From positions 124,001 to 188,000 of the forward strand of contig PAPI01000019.1 in NCBI GenBank assembly GCA_002708845.1: 64,000 nucleotides of DNA. The letters run 5' to 3'. The notes under the pieces are model-generated. The model was not told the origin of the DNA. It worked only from the letters and a program-made list of their open reading frames with translations, and searched no databases. This document shows, one piece after another, positions 16,440 to 25,063 of the stretch (positions are counted from its first letter, which is position 1; each line of letters starts with the position of its first letter). A program made the position numbers and the translations under genes. This DNA comes from Leeuwenhoekiella sp. Its GTDB lineage: Bacteria; Bacteroidota; Bacteroidia; Flavobacteriales; Flavobacteriaceae.

Positions 16440-17795
16440 ATGCTTAACATCTCGAACAACAAGCTTCACGATAAAGTCGATATTTCACAATATGAGGCTG
16501 CTAAAAAAATTCTGGGTAAAAAGCACTACACCTATTTCAACCGCTTTTTACAGGTTTTTACTGTAATTCTAATAATTATCTTGTTTCTGCCCTGGACACA
16601 GACTATTCAGGGCATAGGCTATGTTACTACCTTGACACCGGAACAACGCCCGCAAACCATTCAATCTCCTATACCGGGAAGAGTTGAGAAATGGTATGTG
16701 CGCGAAGGAGATTCGGTAGCAAAAGGGGACACCATTCTCTTTATTTCTGAGGTTAAGAATGAGTATTTTGATCCCCTATTGGTTGAGCGTACTGAACAAC
16801 AGGTGCGGGCTAAAAGCAACTCGGTGCTTTCCTATTCAGAAAAAGTACTTGCATTATCAAATCAGATTCAGGCATTGCAGGCTGAACGGGCATTAAAATT
16901 GGAGCAGGCTGAAAATAAGCGTATACAGGCACTACTTAAAATAAAAAGCGACTCTATAGACTATGAAGCTGCAAAAACCAATCTGGCCATTGCAGAACGT
17001 CAATATGAGCGAACATTAGGGCTTCAGCAGGAAGGGCTTAAAGCGGTTACCGATGTTGAAGAAAAACGCTTAAAACTACAGGAAACTCAGGCAAAACTGA
17101 TTTCGCAGGAAAACAAATTACTTGCCAGCCGTAATGAACTCATCAATGCTCAAATTGAAATTAATCGGGTAGGTGCAGAATATACTGACAAGATTTCGAA
17201 GGCTCAAAGTGATCGCTCTACGGCGCAATCCAATCGGTTTGATTCGGAGGCAGCAGTAAGCAAGCTTGAAAACGACAGAACCAATTATGAAATACGGAAT
17301 GACATGTACTACATCACGGCACCACAATCCGGGTTTATTAACAAGGCCATAATTGGCGGTGTGGGTGAGACATTTAAAGAAGGTCAGCAACTTGTTGGGA
17401 TTATGCCTTCTAAATATGATCTGGCTGTAGAAACTTTCGTTCGGCCTATCGATTTACCGCTGATTCACGTAGGTGAAGAAGTACGAATACAATTTGACGG
17501 GTGGCCTTCAATCGTGTTTAGTGGGTGGCCGTATAATTCTCTGGGGACTTTTGGTGGTAAAGTTGTAGCTGTAGAACGCTTTATCAGTAACAATGGTAAA
17601 TATCGCGTTCTTTTGGCTCCAGATCCTGATGAAGAGCCCTGGCCTGAAGCTTTACGTGTGGGCTCTGGCGCCACGACTCTGGCATTGCTTGAAGACGTGC
17701 CAATCTGGTATGAAATGTGGCGAAAACTCAATGGTTTCCCACCCAACTATTACACGCCTGAAAAAGCTGACATTCAAACCGAGAAAAAGAAATGA
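16440..17795 (+). CDS. HlyD-family periplasmic adaptor (membrane fusion protein)
   Basis: This 451-residue adaptor is anchored by one N-terminal helix (around residues 37-57, VFTVILIIILFLPW). It has a lipoyl-like half (TIQSPIPGRVEKWYVREGDSVAKGDTILFI), a long coiled coil at about residues 110-275 rich in Gln, Lys and Glu, the second half with YITAPQSGFINKAIIGGVGETFKEGQQLVGIMP, and a beta-barrel domain. It bridges the ABC protein and TolC. The start lies five bases after the ABC stop; the stop overlaps the TolC ATG (ATGA). No cognate secreted substrate gene is next to it. Confidence 0.9.
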   Translation: MLNISNNKLHDKVDISQYEAAKKILGKKHYTYFNRFLQVFTVILIIILFLPWTQTIQGIGYVTTLTPEQRPQTIQSPIPGRVEKWYVREGDSVAKGDTILFISEVKNEYFDPLLVERTEQQVRAKSNSVLSYSEKVLALSNQIQALQAERALKLEQAENKRIQALLKIKSDSIDYEAAKTNLAIAERQYERTLGLQQEGLKAVTDVEEKRLKLQETQAKLISQENKLLASRNELINAQIEINRVGAEYTDKISKAQSDRSTAQSNRFDSEAAVSKLENDRTNYEIRNDMYYITAPQSGFINKAIIGGVGETFKEGQQLVGIMPSKYDLAVETFVRPIDLPLIHVGEEVRIQFDGWPSIVFSGWPYNSLGTFGGKVVAVERFISNNGKYRVLLAPDPDEEPWPEALRVGSGATTLALLEDVPIWYEMWRKLNGFPPNYYTPEKADIQTEKKK

Positions 17796-19207
17796 AAATT
17801 TTAATTCGGCTTATTGTTTTACTCTGTTTTGCAACCAGCCCATTGTGGGCTCAGGAAGATACGTTGACTACTCTGAGTTTTGAAGAGTACCTCAATCTGG
17901 TACAGCAAAATCATCCTTTAGCACGACAGGCTTACCTTATTGAACAAACCGGGGAAGCCAAATTGCAAAAGGCGCGTGGCGGTTTTGATCCCAAAATAGA
18001 AGTAGATTACGATCAAAAAGTCTTTAAGGATACTGAATATTATGATCTGCTCAATGCAACTTTTAAAATACCCACCTGGTATGGTATTGACTTAAAAGCC
18101 CAATTTGAACAGAATGAAGGGTATTATTTGAATCCTCAAAACACGGTACCTGAAGACGGATTGTACACAGCCGGTATTTCAGCATCTTTAGGCCAGGGTT
18201 TGTGGATTAACGAACGTATGGCAACCCTAAGACAAGCCCGCTTTTACAGAGAGCAGGCCCGCGCTGATTTGCAGCTCGCTGTAACTAATGTGCTCTACGA
18301 AGCCGCATTGGCCTACTTCAACTGGTTACAGGCCTACCAAAAAGTACTGCTTTACCAGCGCTTTTTAGAAAACACCACAGAGCGTTTTGTAGGTATAAAA
18401 ACCAGTGCACTGTCTGGTGCAATTCCGCTTATTGACACAACAGAAGCTAAAATAAGCGTTCAAAGCCGGGAATTAAGTCTTCAGGAAGTACGCCTTGATT
18501 ATCAAAAAGCCAAGCTTGAACTGGCTAATTATCTTTGGCTGGGTAACAACATCCCTGTAGAATTGCAGGATGATATTTTTCCGGAAGGGGAACTTAGTGA
18601 TATAGTAAGCAGAACGCTTCAGATTACTGATTTTGACCTTCAAGATTTTCAGCTGGAAACCCACCCTAAAATGCGCTCGCTCAATTATAAAGTGCAGGCT
18701 CTGGAAGTTGAAAAACGCTTAAAAGCCAACAAGCTGCTTCCGGTTATAGATGTCAATTACAATTTTATCACCTCAGAACCGCGCAATCTAAATTCGTTTT
18801 ATACGCAAAATTATAAAGCCGGTTTACGATTTAGTATGCCCTTATTTCTTCGGAAAGAACGTGGAAATCTTCAGCTGGCCAAACTAAAACTTCAGGATGG
18901 TGAGTTTGATCTTATCAATACGCGTTTGACTCTTCAGAATAAGATAATAGCGGTAAACACAGAGCTTGAAATTTTAAAAGAACAGCAGGACCTCGTAGAA
19001 GATTTGGTTATTAACTACACAACCATGCTTGAGGCCGAATTGCGCAAATATCAGGTGGGTGAAAGTTCAATATTTCTTATCAACTCGCGGGAATTAAAGC
19101 TCATAGACAGTCAGCTTAAAGCAATAGAAGTCACAAACAAGCTTTACAAGGCTAAAGCCCAACTCTTCAAAACCCTGGCAGCAATCCCTGAGTTGGACGA
19201 GGAATAG
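17792..19207 (+). CDS. TolC-family outer-membrane efflux protein
   Basis: This 471-residue protein has a signal peptide (MKILIRLIVLLCFATSPLWAQ) and the TolC repeat: two copies of long helices flanking strands, for example EYLNLVQQNHPLARQAYLI, NVLYEAALAYFNWLQAYQKVLLYQRFLENTTERFVGIK and the second-half YKAGLRFSMPLFLRKERGNLQLAKLKLQ. It forms the outer-membrane exit duct of the exporter encoded by the three preceding genes. The start overlaps the HlyD stop by four bases. No clear terminator follows. Confidence 0.9.
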   Translation: MKILIRLIVLLCFATSPLWAQEDTLTTLSFEEYLNLVQQNHPLARQAYLIEQTGEAKLQKARGGFDPKIEVDYDQKVFKDTEYYDLLNATFKIPTWYGIDLKAQFEQNEGYYLNPQNTVPEDGLYTAGISASLGQGLWINERMATLRQARFYREQARADLQLAVTNVLYEAALAYFNWLQAYQKVLLYQRFLENTTERFVGIKTSALSGAIPLIDTTEAKISVQSRELSLQEVRLDYQKAKLELANYLWLGNNIPVELQDDIFPEGELSDIVSRTLQITDFDLQDFQLETHPKMRSLNYKVQALEVEKRLKANKLLPVIDVNYNFITSEPRNLNSFYTQNYKAGLRFSMPLFLRKERGNLQLAKLKLQDGEFDLINTRLTLQNKIIAVNTELEILKEQQDLVEDLVINYTTMLEAELRKYQVGESSIFLINSRELKLIDSQLKAIEVTNKLYKAKAQLFKTLAAIPELDEE

Positions 19208-19356
19208 TGTTGAGACAATTGATTCGCTGGCAGAGTTTCATTTTCCAAAATTGAAATAAAACCTTTTTCGAATAAGAAATGCTGTGCGTTTTTAGACTTT
19301 AAGTTAAGTCAGAGTAGGTATTCTTTGTAACTTTACGCCCTCAAAAAAACGACCTG

Positions 19357-20175
19357 ATGATTATAACCAAAACAAGGGAAGAACTGGAACTGATGCGTGA
19401 AAGCGCTTTAATTGTATCTAAAACGCTAGGTGTTCTCGCTTCAGAAGTTAAGCCTGGTGTTACCACTTTAAAACTTGATAAACTAGCCGAAACCTTCATA
19501 CGCGATCACGGTGCCGAACCCGGCTTTCTTGGCATGTATGATTTTCCCAACAGTCTCTGCGTAAGCCCAAATGAGCAGGTAGTACACGGGATACCCAACA
19601 ATAAACCGCTCCAGGAAGGTGATATTATTTCAATAGACTGCGGCGCCTATAAAAATGGTTTTTACGGAGATCACGCCTACACCTTTGAGGTGGGTGAAGT
19701 AGATACCGAAATCAGAAAACTTCTTCAGGTTACTAAAGAATCTTTATATAAAGGTATTGAACAATTTAAAACCGGTAACCGTGTAGGTGATGTGGGTTAT
19801 GCCATTCAGAAATATTGCGAAGACCATGGTTATGGTGTAGTACGGGAACTTGTGGGTCACGGTCTGGGAAGAAACATGCACGAAGATCCCGAAATGCCAA
19901 ATTACGGGAGAAGAGGTCGCGGCAAAAAATTTATAGAAGGAATGGTTGTTGCCATTGAGCCTATGATTAATATGGGTACACAGCGCATTAAACAACATCG
20001 CGATGGGTGGACGATCACTACACGCGATAACAAACCCAGTGCCCATTTTGAACACGATGTGGCATTAATAGATGGTAAACCACAACTTCTTTCAACTTTT
20101 GAGTATATTTATGATGCATTAGGCATACAAAGCGATGAAGAGGCCCCGTTCAAAGCGCAACCCACATTCAATTAA
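19357..20175 (+). CDS. map: Type I methionine aminopeptidase
   Basis: This enzyme removes the initiator methionine from nascent proteins. The 272-residue sequence contains the pita-bread fold motifs: His79-type HGIPNNKPLQEGDIISIDCG, metal-binding Asp in IDCGAYKNGFYGDHAYTF, His in LVGHGLGRNMHEDPEMPNYG, and Glu in AIEPMINMG and HFEHDVALIDG. A C-terminal extension of about 20 residues follows the catalytic domain. It leads a compact same-strand group with the HNH protein 18 bases downstream. Confidence 0.96.
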   Translation: MIITKTREELELMRESALIVSKTLGVLASEVKPGVTTLKLDKLAETFIRDHGAEPGFLGMYDFPNSLCVSPNEQVVHGIPNNKPLQEGDIISIDCGAYKNGFYGDHAYTFEVGEVDTEIRKLLQVTKESLYKGIEQFKTGNRVGDVGYAIQKYCEDHGYGVVRELVGHGLGRNMHEDPEMPNYGRRGRGKKFIEGMVVAIEPMINMGTQRIKQHRDGWTITTRDNKPSAHFEHDVALIDGKPQLLSTFEYIYDALGIQSDEEAPFKAQPTFN

Positions 20176-20193
20176 CAAAAATCACATTGCGCT

Positions 20194-20733
20194 ATGCAGT
20201 TAGAAACCTGGAAGGATTTTCGTGAAGACGACTGGGATGAGGCATATACTTTAGGACTCTCCAACTATGGTCGCGCACGAAGTTATGTTAGAGACCCCCA
20301 AGGTATCCTTATCAAAGGGGGAGTAATAAACGGATATATAACCGTTAACGTGAAGCTTAAAAATGGCAAAAGGCGTAACTTTTACCTGCACAAACTTTTG
20401 GCTAAAGCCTTTTTGAAGCCCGGTGAAAATGAGAAAGCAGTACTGCATCTCAATCACGACAAGACTGATAACCGTCTTGAAAATCTGGCCTGGGCGACGC
20501 ATAAAACACGTTATGCTCATCAAAAAACAAGTCCGCTTGACATAAAGAGGCGTACCTCGGGCGAGCGGCACTATACCAAATTGAGTTATGCCGAAGCAAA
20601 AATCCTCAAGAAAAAATTGCTGGATCCCAATCGGCGTACACGGCTCAAAGTATTGGCCAAGCAGTTTGGCGTTTCAGAAATGCAATTACACCGCATCAAA
20701 ACCGGAGAGAATTGGGGAGATCTTCAGGTATGA
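20194..20733 (+). CDS. Free-standing HNH endonuclease (NUMOD4-HNH-HTH)
   Basis: This 179-residue protein has three parts. A NUMOD4-like DNA-binding motif lies at residues 1-35 (WKDFREDDWDEAYTLGLSNYGRARSYV). An HNH core lies at about residues 67-110 (YLHKLLAKAFL, AVLHLNHDKTDNRLENLAWATHKTRYAH), with the His, Asn-His and Asn residues in place. A C-terminal helix-turn-helix (TRLKVLAKQFGVSEMQLHRIKTGENW) is of the kind that ends phage HNH proteins. No intron, intein or phage gene surrounds it. It sits 18 bases after map, and its stop overlaps the next start (ATGA). A chromosomal, possibly domesticated, homing-type nuclease is the best reading. Confidence 0.82.
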   Translation: MQLETWKDFREDDWDEAYTLGLSNYGRARSYVRDPQGILIKGGVINGYITVNVKLKNGKRRNFYLHKLLAKAFLKPGENEKAVLHLNHDKTDNRLENLAWATHKTRYAHQKTSPLDIKRRTSGERHYTKLSYAEAKILKKKLLDPNRRTRLKVLAKQFGVSEMQLHRIKTGENWGDLQV

Positions 20734-21506
20734 CTGGTAGCATTTTTAAACGGATTTTAAATACAATACCGCGACCATTGCTTATACGCCTCAGTTATGT
20801 GGCCAGACCTTTTTTGGCCTTAATGCTGAGAGGCTCACGCTATATTGATCCTATTGACGGCAAATCGTTTAAAAAGTTTCTGCCATACGGTTATGGTAGG
20901 CCGCGTGAAAATGTACTCTCCCCTTCTACCCTTTCATTAGAGCGACACAGATTACTCTGGTTATATTTAAATAACGAAACAGATTTTTTTAAAACCTATC
21001 ATAAGGTTTTACACTTTGCCCCTGAACAGGCTTTCTACAAAAGGTTTCGAAATCTTAAAAATTTAGAGTACACCACTACCGATTTGTTTTCACCTCTAGC
21101 AGATGTAAAAGCAGATATTTGTGACCTTCCCTTTGATGACAATAGCTATGATATCATTTTGTGCAATCATGTGCTAGAGCATATTCCTGATGATACCAAA
21201 GCTATGCAAGAACTTTATCGTGTTCTAAAACCCGGTGGAATGGCCATCTTGCAAATCCCCCAGGATTTATCCAGAGAACACACCTTTGAAGACGATAGCA
21301 TTACAGACCCTGAAGAACGAGCAGCTATATTTGGGCAGTACGATCACGTACGGGTCTATGGAAGGGATTATTTTGATAAGCTACGCGCTATAGGATTTGA
21401 AGTTCAAGAGGTTAACTATACTGCAAAACTTGATAAAAAGCTTGTAGACAGCTATCGTCTGGCACCCGGTGAGATTTTACCGGTTTGCTATAAACCCACT
21501 TCATGA
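20730..21506 (+). CDS. Class I SAM-dependent methyltransferase
   Basis: This 258-residue protein has a methyltransferase core at about residues 95-190: HFAPEQAFYKRF, the DICDLPFDDNSYDIILCNHVLEHIPDDTKAMQELYRVLKPGGMAILQIPQD block, and a C-terminal region with YDHVRVYGRDYFDKL. The N-terminal 70 residues are basic and hydrophobic (RPLLIRLSYVARPFLALML) and may associate with the membrane. The canonical GxGxG motif is weak. The substrate is unknown. The start at 20730 is set by the ATGA overlap with the HNH gene rather than 20712; the stop also forms ATGA with the next gene. Confidence 0.8.
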   Translation: MTGSIFKRILNTIPRPLLIRLSYVARPFLALMLRGSRYIDPIDGKSFKKFLPYGYGRPRENVLSPSTLSLERHRLLWLYLNNETDFFKTYHKVLHFAPEQAFYKRFRNLKNLEYTTTDLFSPLADVKADICDLPFDDNSYDIILCNHVLEHIPDDTKAMQELYRVLKPGGMAILQIPQDLSREHTFEDDSITDPEERAAIFGQYDHVRVYGRDYFDKLRAIGFEVQEVNYTAKLDKKLVDSYRLAPGEILPVCYKPTS

Positions 21507-23572
21507 AAAAAATTACAATCGTCATATTCATGGTAATTTTTGGTGTTTTAAACGCCCAGAATGCCAACGATTGTACTGATGCCATAGTTCTCTGCGGAGA
21601 TACGCCGGTGGGTATTCAACCCAGCGGAGTGGGTTTTGATGAATTTAGCCTTCCTGGTAATAACCCACCTCCCTGTTATTCATTTAACAATCAAACTGCA
21701 TGGTTTAAAGTGGAGATTGATCAGGGAGGAAGTTTTACATTTGATATTATCCCCGAAAACCCGAATGACGACTATGACTTTGCAGTTTACGGACCGGTGC
21801 AAAATTGTCAAAATCTGGGAAATGCCATTCGCTGCAGCAGTACACATCCTCCTTCGGCAAATGTTGATGCCAATACGGGTCTCAATGACACGGAAACCGA
21901 TACGTCAGAGGGACCGGGATCTGATGGTAATGGCTACCTGAAAGCGATTGATGCCAGTCCCGGAGAAACCTACTATATCCTCATAGACCGGGCCAGTGGC
22001 TCTGCGGGTTTCGACATTGATTTAACCGGAAGCGCCACAACCCCCCAAACTACGGGTTACAATACCCCAACTGATTTTGAAATCTGCTCCTCCTCAGGAA
22101 CAAACACCTATAATCTTAATATACAGCGTGACCAGATTTTGCAGGGTTATCCAGATACCCGCGTAAGTTTTCATAACGATCTGGGGGATGCAAATTTGGC
22201 TACTAATGAGCTGGGCGATCTGTATACCAACACCGTAGACCGCGAGACCCTTTATGCACGAATCTACAGTTCGCTAAATTCATGTTCAGAAATAGTTCCT
22301 TTTGAAATCAGTATTGCGGCGTCGCTAGTTAATGATAATCCGGGATCGGTTTTTATATGTGACGCGAGCCTAAATCAAAACTACAATTTACTGTCATTGG
22401 GCAATCAAATAATACAATCACGTGCAGACCAGCAAATTCATTTTTATCAATCTCAACAAGACCAAAATGCCGATCAAAATGCCATTCAAACCTTAGATTT
22501 AAGTAGCTCCCAGACACCGGTCTATTATCGCATTAATAGTACAAACGGTGACTGCGTGCTACTCGATATGCTGACTTTTTATTTAACCGAACCACCAACA
22601 CTCGTTAAACCCTCAGTTCTGGATGTTTGTATAGCAGACGAAACGAGCTTTACTCTAAATTTAGATCTAAAAGCCAATGAAGCTTTAGCGGGGCAGGATA
22701 TTGCATTATTTAGTAGACGGTATTATGCTTCAGTAAACGACCGGGATCTCGATCAAAACCGTCTAAGTTCAAATTTTGTTACTGAAGCGATCGCACGTGA
22801 GATTTTCATGCGAATAGTTGATAATCGTAGTGGCTGTTATTCAGACACTACTTTTGAAATTAGGTTTAACGAAAATCCTGATTTTGAATTTCCGGAAACA
22901 CTGTACTATTGTACAGATACACAGGAACCAGTGGAGTTAATCGTATCCCCCGGGTTTACCTATTACGAATGGAGCACCGGTGTTGAGGGCTCATCTGCAA
23001 ACAGCATTGTGGCCGATACAACTGGCGTCTATGAAATAACGGTTTTCAATGATGCGGGGTGCTCCACAACTCAATCTATTCAGGTTCTGCCTTCCGAAAA
23101 GGCTATCATTGAAGAAGTAGAAGTTACCGGACTTAATTATCCCAACAATGAAGTAACTATCCGGGTATCAGGAAATGGTGATTATGTATTTTCTTTGGAC
23201 CAGGGACCTTTTGTAGCCAATACTGTCTTTACAGGACTGTCAGCAGGTTATCATCAACTTGCCATAAGAGATCAAAATGGTTGTGGTACAGTAGAGACGC
23301 AGCCTTTTCTAGTTCTCGATTACCCCAGATACTTTACTCCCAATGGTGACGGGATTCACGATACCTGGCAGTTAATTGGTCTTGATGAATATCCCGGCGC
23401 TCAACTACTAATTTACGACCGTTTTGGAAAACTTCTAAAACAAGTACAGTCATCTTCAGATGGTTGGGACGGTACATTTTTAGGGAAGCTATTAAAACCT
23501 GATGATTACTGGTTTGAACTTCAATTGCCAGATGGCATCGGTCTTAAGGGGCATTTCAGCCTTATTTATTAG
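21503..23572 (+). CDS. T9SS type B sorted surface protein (gliding-motility-associated C-terminal domain)
   Basis: This 689-residue secreted protein has a signal peptide (MKKITIVIFMVIFGVLNAQN) and an N-terminal jellyroll-like domain (TAWFKVEIDQGGSFTFDIIPENPNDDYDFAVYGP). Several Ig-like repeats with Cys pairs follow (SVFICDASLNQNYNL, PSVLDVCIADETSFTLNL, ETLYYCTDTQEPVELIV). It ends in the CHU_C/type B signal: YPRYFTPNGDGIHDTWQL, then LLIYDRFGKLLKQ, SSDGWDGTFLGKLLKPDDYWF and the final SLIY. It should be exported by the type IX system and attached to or released at the surface. It overlaps the methyltransferase by four bases and the convergent apbE by 11. Confidence 0.92.
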   Translation: MKKITIVIFMVIFGVLNAQNANDCTDAIVLCGDTPVGIQPSGVGFDEFSLPGNNPPPCYSFNNQTAWFKVEIDQGGSFTFDIIPENPNDDYDFAVYGPVQNCQNLGNAIRCSSTHPPSANVDANTGLNDTETDTSEGPGSDGNGYLKAIDASPGETYYILIDRASGSAGFDIDLTGSATTPQTTGYNTPTDFEICSSSGTNTYNLNIQRDQILQGYPDTRVSFHNDLGDANLATNELGDLYTNTVDRETLYARIYSSLNSCSEIVPFEISIAASLVNDNPGSVFICDASLNQNYNLLSLGNQIIQSRADQQIHFYQSQQDQNADQNAIQTLDLSSSQTPVYYRINSTNGDCVLLDMLTFYLTEPPTLVKPSVLDVCIADETSFTLNLDLKANEALAGQDIALFSRRYYASVNDRDLDQNRLSSNFVTEAIAREIFMRIVDNRSGCYSDTTFEIRFNENPDFEFPETLYYCTDTQEPVELIVSPGFTYYEWSTGVEGSSANSIVADTTGVYEITVFNDAGCSTTQSIQVLPSEKAIIEEVEVTGLNYPNNEVTIRVSGNGDYVFSLDQGPFVANTVFTGLSAGYHQLAIRDQNGCGTVETQPFLVLDYPRYFTPNGDGIHDTWQLIGLDEYPGAQLLIYDRFGKLLKQVQSSSDGWDGTFLGKLLKPDDYWFELQLPDGIGLKGHFSLIY

Positions 23573-24602
23573 GCTCTATGAGATAGGGTTTAAAACGCTC
23601 AGAAACAAACACAGCTACAGAGTCCTCAGATTGGCTTGAATACATCAGGAAAGCAGCAAGTTCTTTATTTTTAGCAATAACAGCCTTAGAACGCTCTAAG
23701 CCTAAAGCCATAAATGCTGTTGCCCATGCGTCTGCTTCAGCACAGGTTGACGCAATGACCGTTGCGCTTAAAACATCGCTTTGTTCGGCACTACCGGTTA
23801 TGGGATTAATGGTATGTACGTACTTTTTCCCTGTAATGGAGTCCTGACGGTATTTACGATAATTTCCCGATCCAGCCATTCCTTTATCATTCAGACTTAC
23901 AGCTTCGGTATACGTACGCTGTTCTACCGGGGCGTTAATATTCTCAATACCCACCCGCCAGGGCTGATGTTTACCTAAATTCTCTCCTTTCGCCAGAAGC
24001 TCTCCACCGAGTTCGATGAGATAATCCTCTACTCCGTTTTGCTCTAGCATTTTCCCGATGCGATCTATACAATAGCCTTTTGCGATACTATTAAAATCGA
24101 GATAAATATGTTCGGTATTTTTGTGAAGTTTACCCTCTGGCGAAATACTCAATTTATCTAAACCTACATATTTCATCAAGGAGTCAATAGACGTAGAATC
24201 TAGCTCTTTTAATGGCCTGTCTGGCCCGAAGCCGTAAGCATTAGCCAAAACCCCAACCGTTGGATCATAATAACCATCTGTGGCTTTATATACTTGTTGA
24301 GCCAAGGCAAATACTTCTTTAAACATCACATCAACCACAACAGTTGTATCGCCCGCGTTAATTCTCGAAATGTCTGAATCAGGTTGATAAGTACTCATAG
24401 ACTTATTGATCGCCGTAATAGTAGAGTCAAATTGCTTAACGAGGTCAAAACGCTCTGGCGCATAAAACTGCAACTGATAACTGGTGCCCAGCGCCTGCCC
24501 GTTGTAAACGACCAAATTCCGTTCTTGCTTGCAGGACACTAAAACGGATAGAAATAGGGTAGCCAATAACAGTACTGGTATTGATTTTAAACTGAATTTC
24601 AT
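23562..24602 (-). CDS. apbE: FAD:protein FMN transferase
   Basis: ApbE covalently attaches FMN from FAD to a threonine of target proteins; here the targets are NqrB and NqrC. The 346-residue lipoprotein has signal MKFSLKSIPVLLLATLFLSVLVSC. Family motifs include NGQALGTSYQLQFY, DFNSIAKGYCIDRIG, YLIELGGELLAKGENLG, GMAGSGNYRKYR and VHTINPITGSAEQS. The open frame runs back to 24749, but that part overlaps the preceding gene and lacks the signal peptide, so ATG 24602 is chosen. It lies 16 bases after the small NQR-linked gene, with the nqr operon upstream. Confidence 0.94.
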   Translation of the reverse strand: MKFSLKSIPVLLLATLFLSVLVSCKQERNLVVYNGQALGTSYQLQFYAPERFDLVKQFDSTITAINKSMSTYQPDSDISRINAGDTTVVVDVMFKEVFALAQQVYKATDGYYDPTVGVLANAYGFGPDRPLKELDSTSIDSLMKYVGLDKLSISPEGKLHKNTEHIYLDFNSIAKGYCIDRIGKMLEQNGVEDYLIELGGELLAKGENLGKHQPWRVGIENINAPVEQRTYTEAVSLNDKGMAGSGNYRKYRQDSITGKKYVHTINPITGSAEQSDVLSATVIASTCAEADAWATAFMALGLERSKAVIAKNKELAAFLMYSSQSEDSVAVFVSERFKPYLIEPNK

Positions 24603-24618
24603 AAATCTAGAAAAGTGA

Positions 24619-24981
24619 TTATAATACTTCTTGTAAACCATTATATACTTGGGTATAGGCCGCCCCTTTCTCAACAGGTTGGCCGTAGTCTTCGGCACTT
24701 CCCAAACCAACACCTGCATAGAAAGTTCTGGCATTAAACTTCTCGGCATGAGTTTTCATCTCGCGCATAAAGATGGGATCATATGCATTAGGATCATCAG
24801 GATATTGCAAAGCCCTGACAATTACAAAATGTAATTTCTTGTCTTTTAAAGCTACAAACTGTGGATTGCGCTTAAGCTGGGAGTTAACGCCTAAAAATTC
24901 AAATCCTTGTGCCTCCAGGTCTTTTCCCACAATGTTCATCGCAAGATTATGTCGTTCCTGTTCGTTAAGAAGTTCTGCCAT
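24619..24981 (-). CDS. Small NQR-linked protein of unknown function
   Basis: This 120-residue soluble protein (MAELLNEQERHNLAMNIVGKDLEAQGFEFLG...) lies between nqrF and apbE. It has no signal peptide, membrane helix or cysteine. Notable segments are KLHFVIVRALQYPDDPNAYDP and FNARTFYAGVGLGSAEDYGQPVEKGAAYTQVYNGLQ. Databases may label such proteins as NqrF because of position, but it has none of NqrF's domains. It is not NqrM, which is cysteine-rich. A TATCTTTG box ends four bases before the chosen ATG at 24981. A role in assembling or regulating Na+-NQR is an inference from position. Confidence 0.75.
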   Translation of the reverse strand: MAELLNEQERHNLAMNIVGKDLEAQGFEFLGVNSQLKRNPQFVALKDKKLHFVIVRALQYPDDPNAYDPIFMREMKTHAEKFNARTFYAGVGLGSAEDYGQPVEKGAAYTQVYNGLQEVL

Positions 24982-24985
24982 TGTG

Positions 24986-25015
24986 CAAAGATACATCGCG
25001 GCAATTTCAGACAAA
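24986..25015 (-). promoter_or_regulatory. Promoter of the NQR-linked gene, overlapping the nqr terminator tail
   Basis: On the minus strand the T-run of the nqr terminator ends in TTTG (25015-25012), followed by an 18-base spacer and TATCTTTG (24993-24986), then CACA and ATG. The -33 element therefore coincides with the terminator T-tract, and the mRNA would start at the ATG. Confidence 0.55.
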
Positions 25016-25044
25016 AAAAAGCCGCTACTTTCGTAACGGCTTTT
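25013..25044 (-). terminator. Terminator after nqrF
   Basis: The minus-strand hairpin AAAAGCCG-TTAC-GAAA-GTAG-CGGCTTTT, with one mismatch, is followed by a run of eight T. It should end most nqr transcripts before the small NQR-linked gene. Confidence 0.85.
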
Positions 25045-25063
25045 CTAAAATTATTTTTCTGGA

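Noticed and set aside
23562-24749. Longest frame of apbE
   Set aside because: The first 49 residues overlap the preceding gene in another frame and would bury the lipoprotein signal.
24619-24981. Calling the small NQR-linked protein NqrF or NqrM
   Set aside because: It has none of the ferredoxin, FAD or NADH motifs of NqrF and no cysteine as needed for NqrM.
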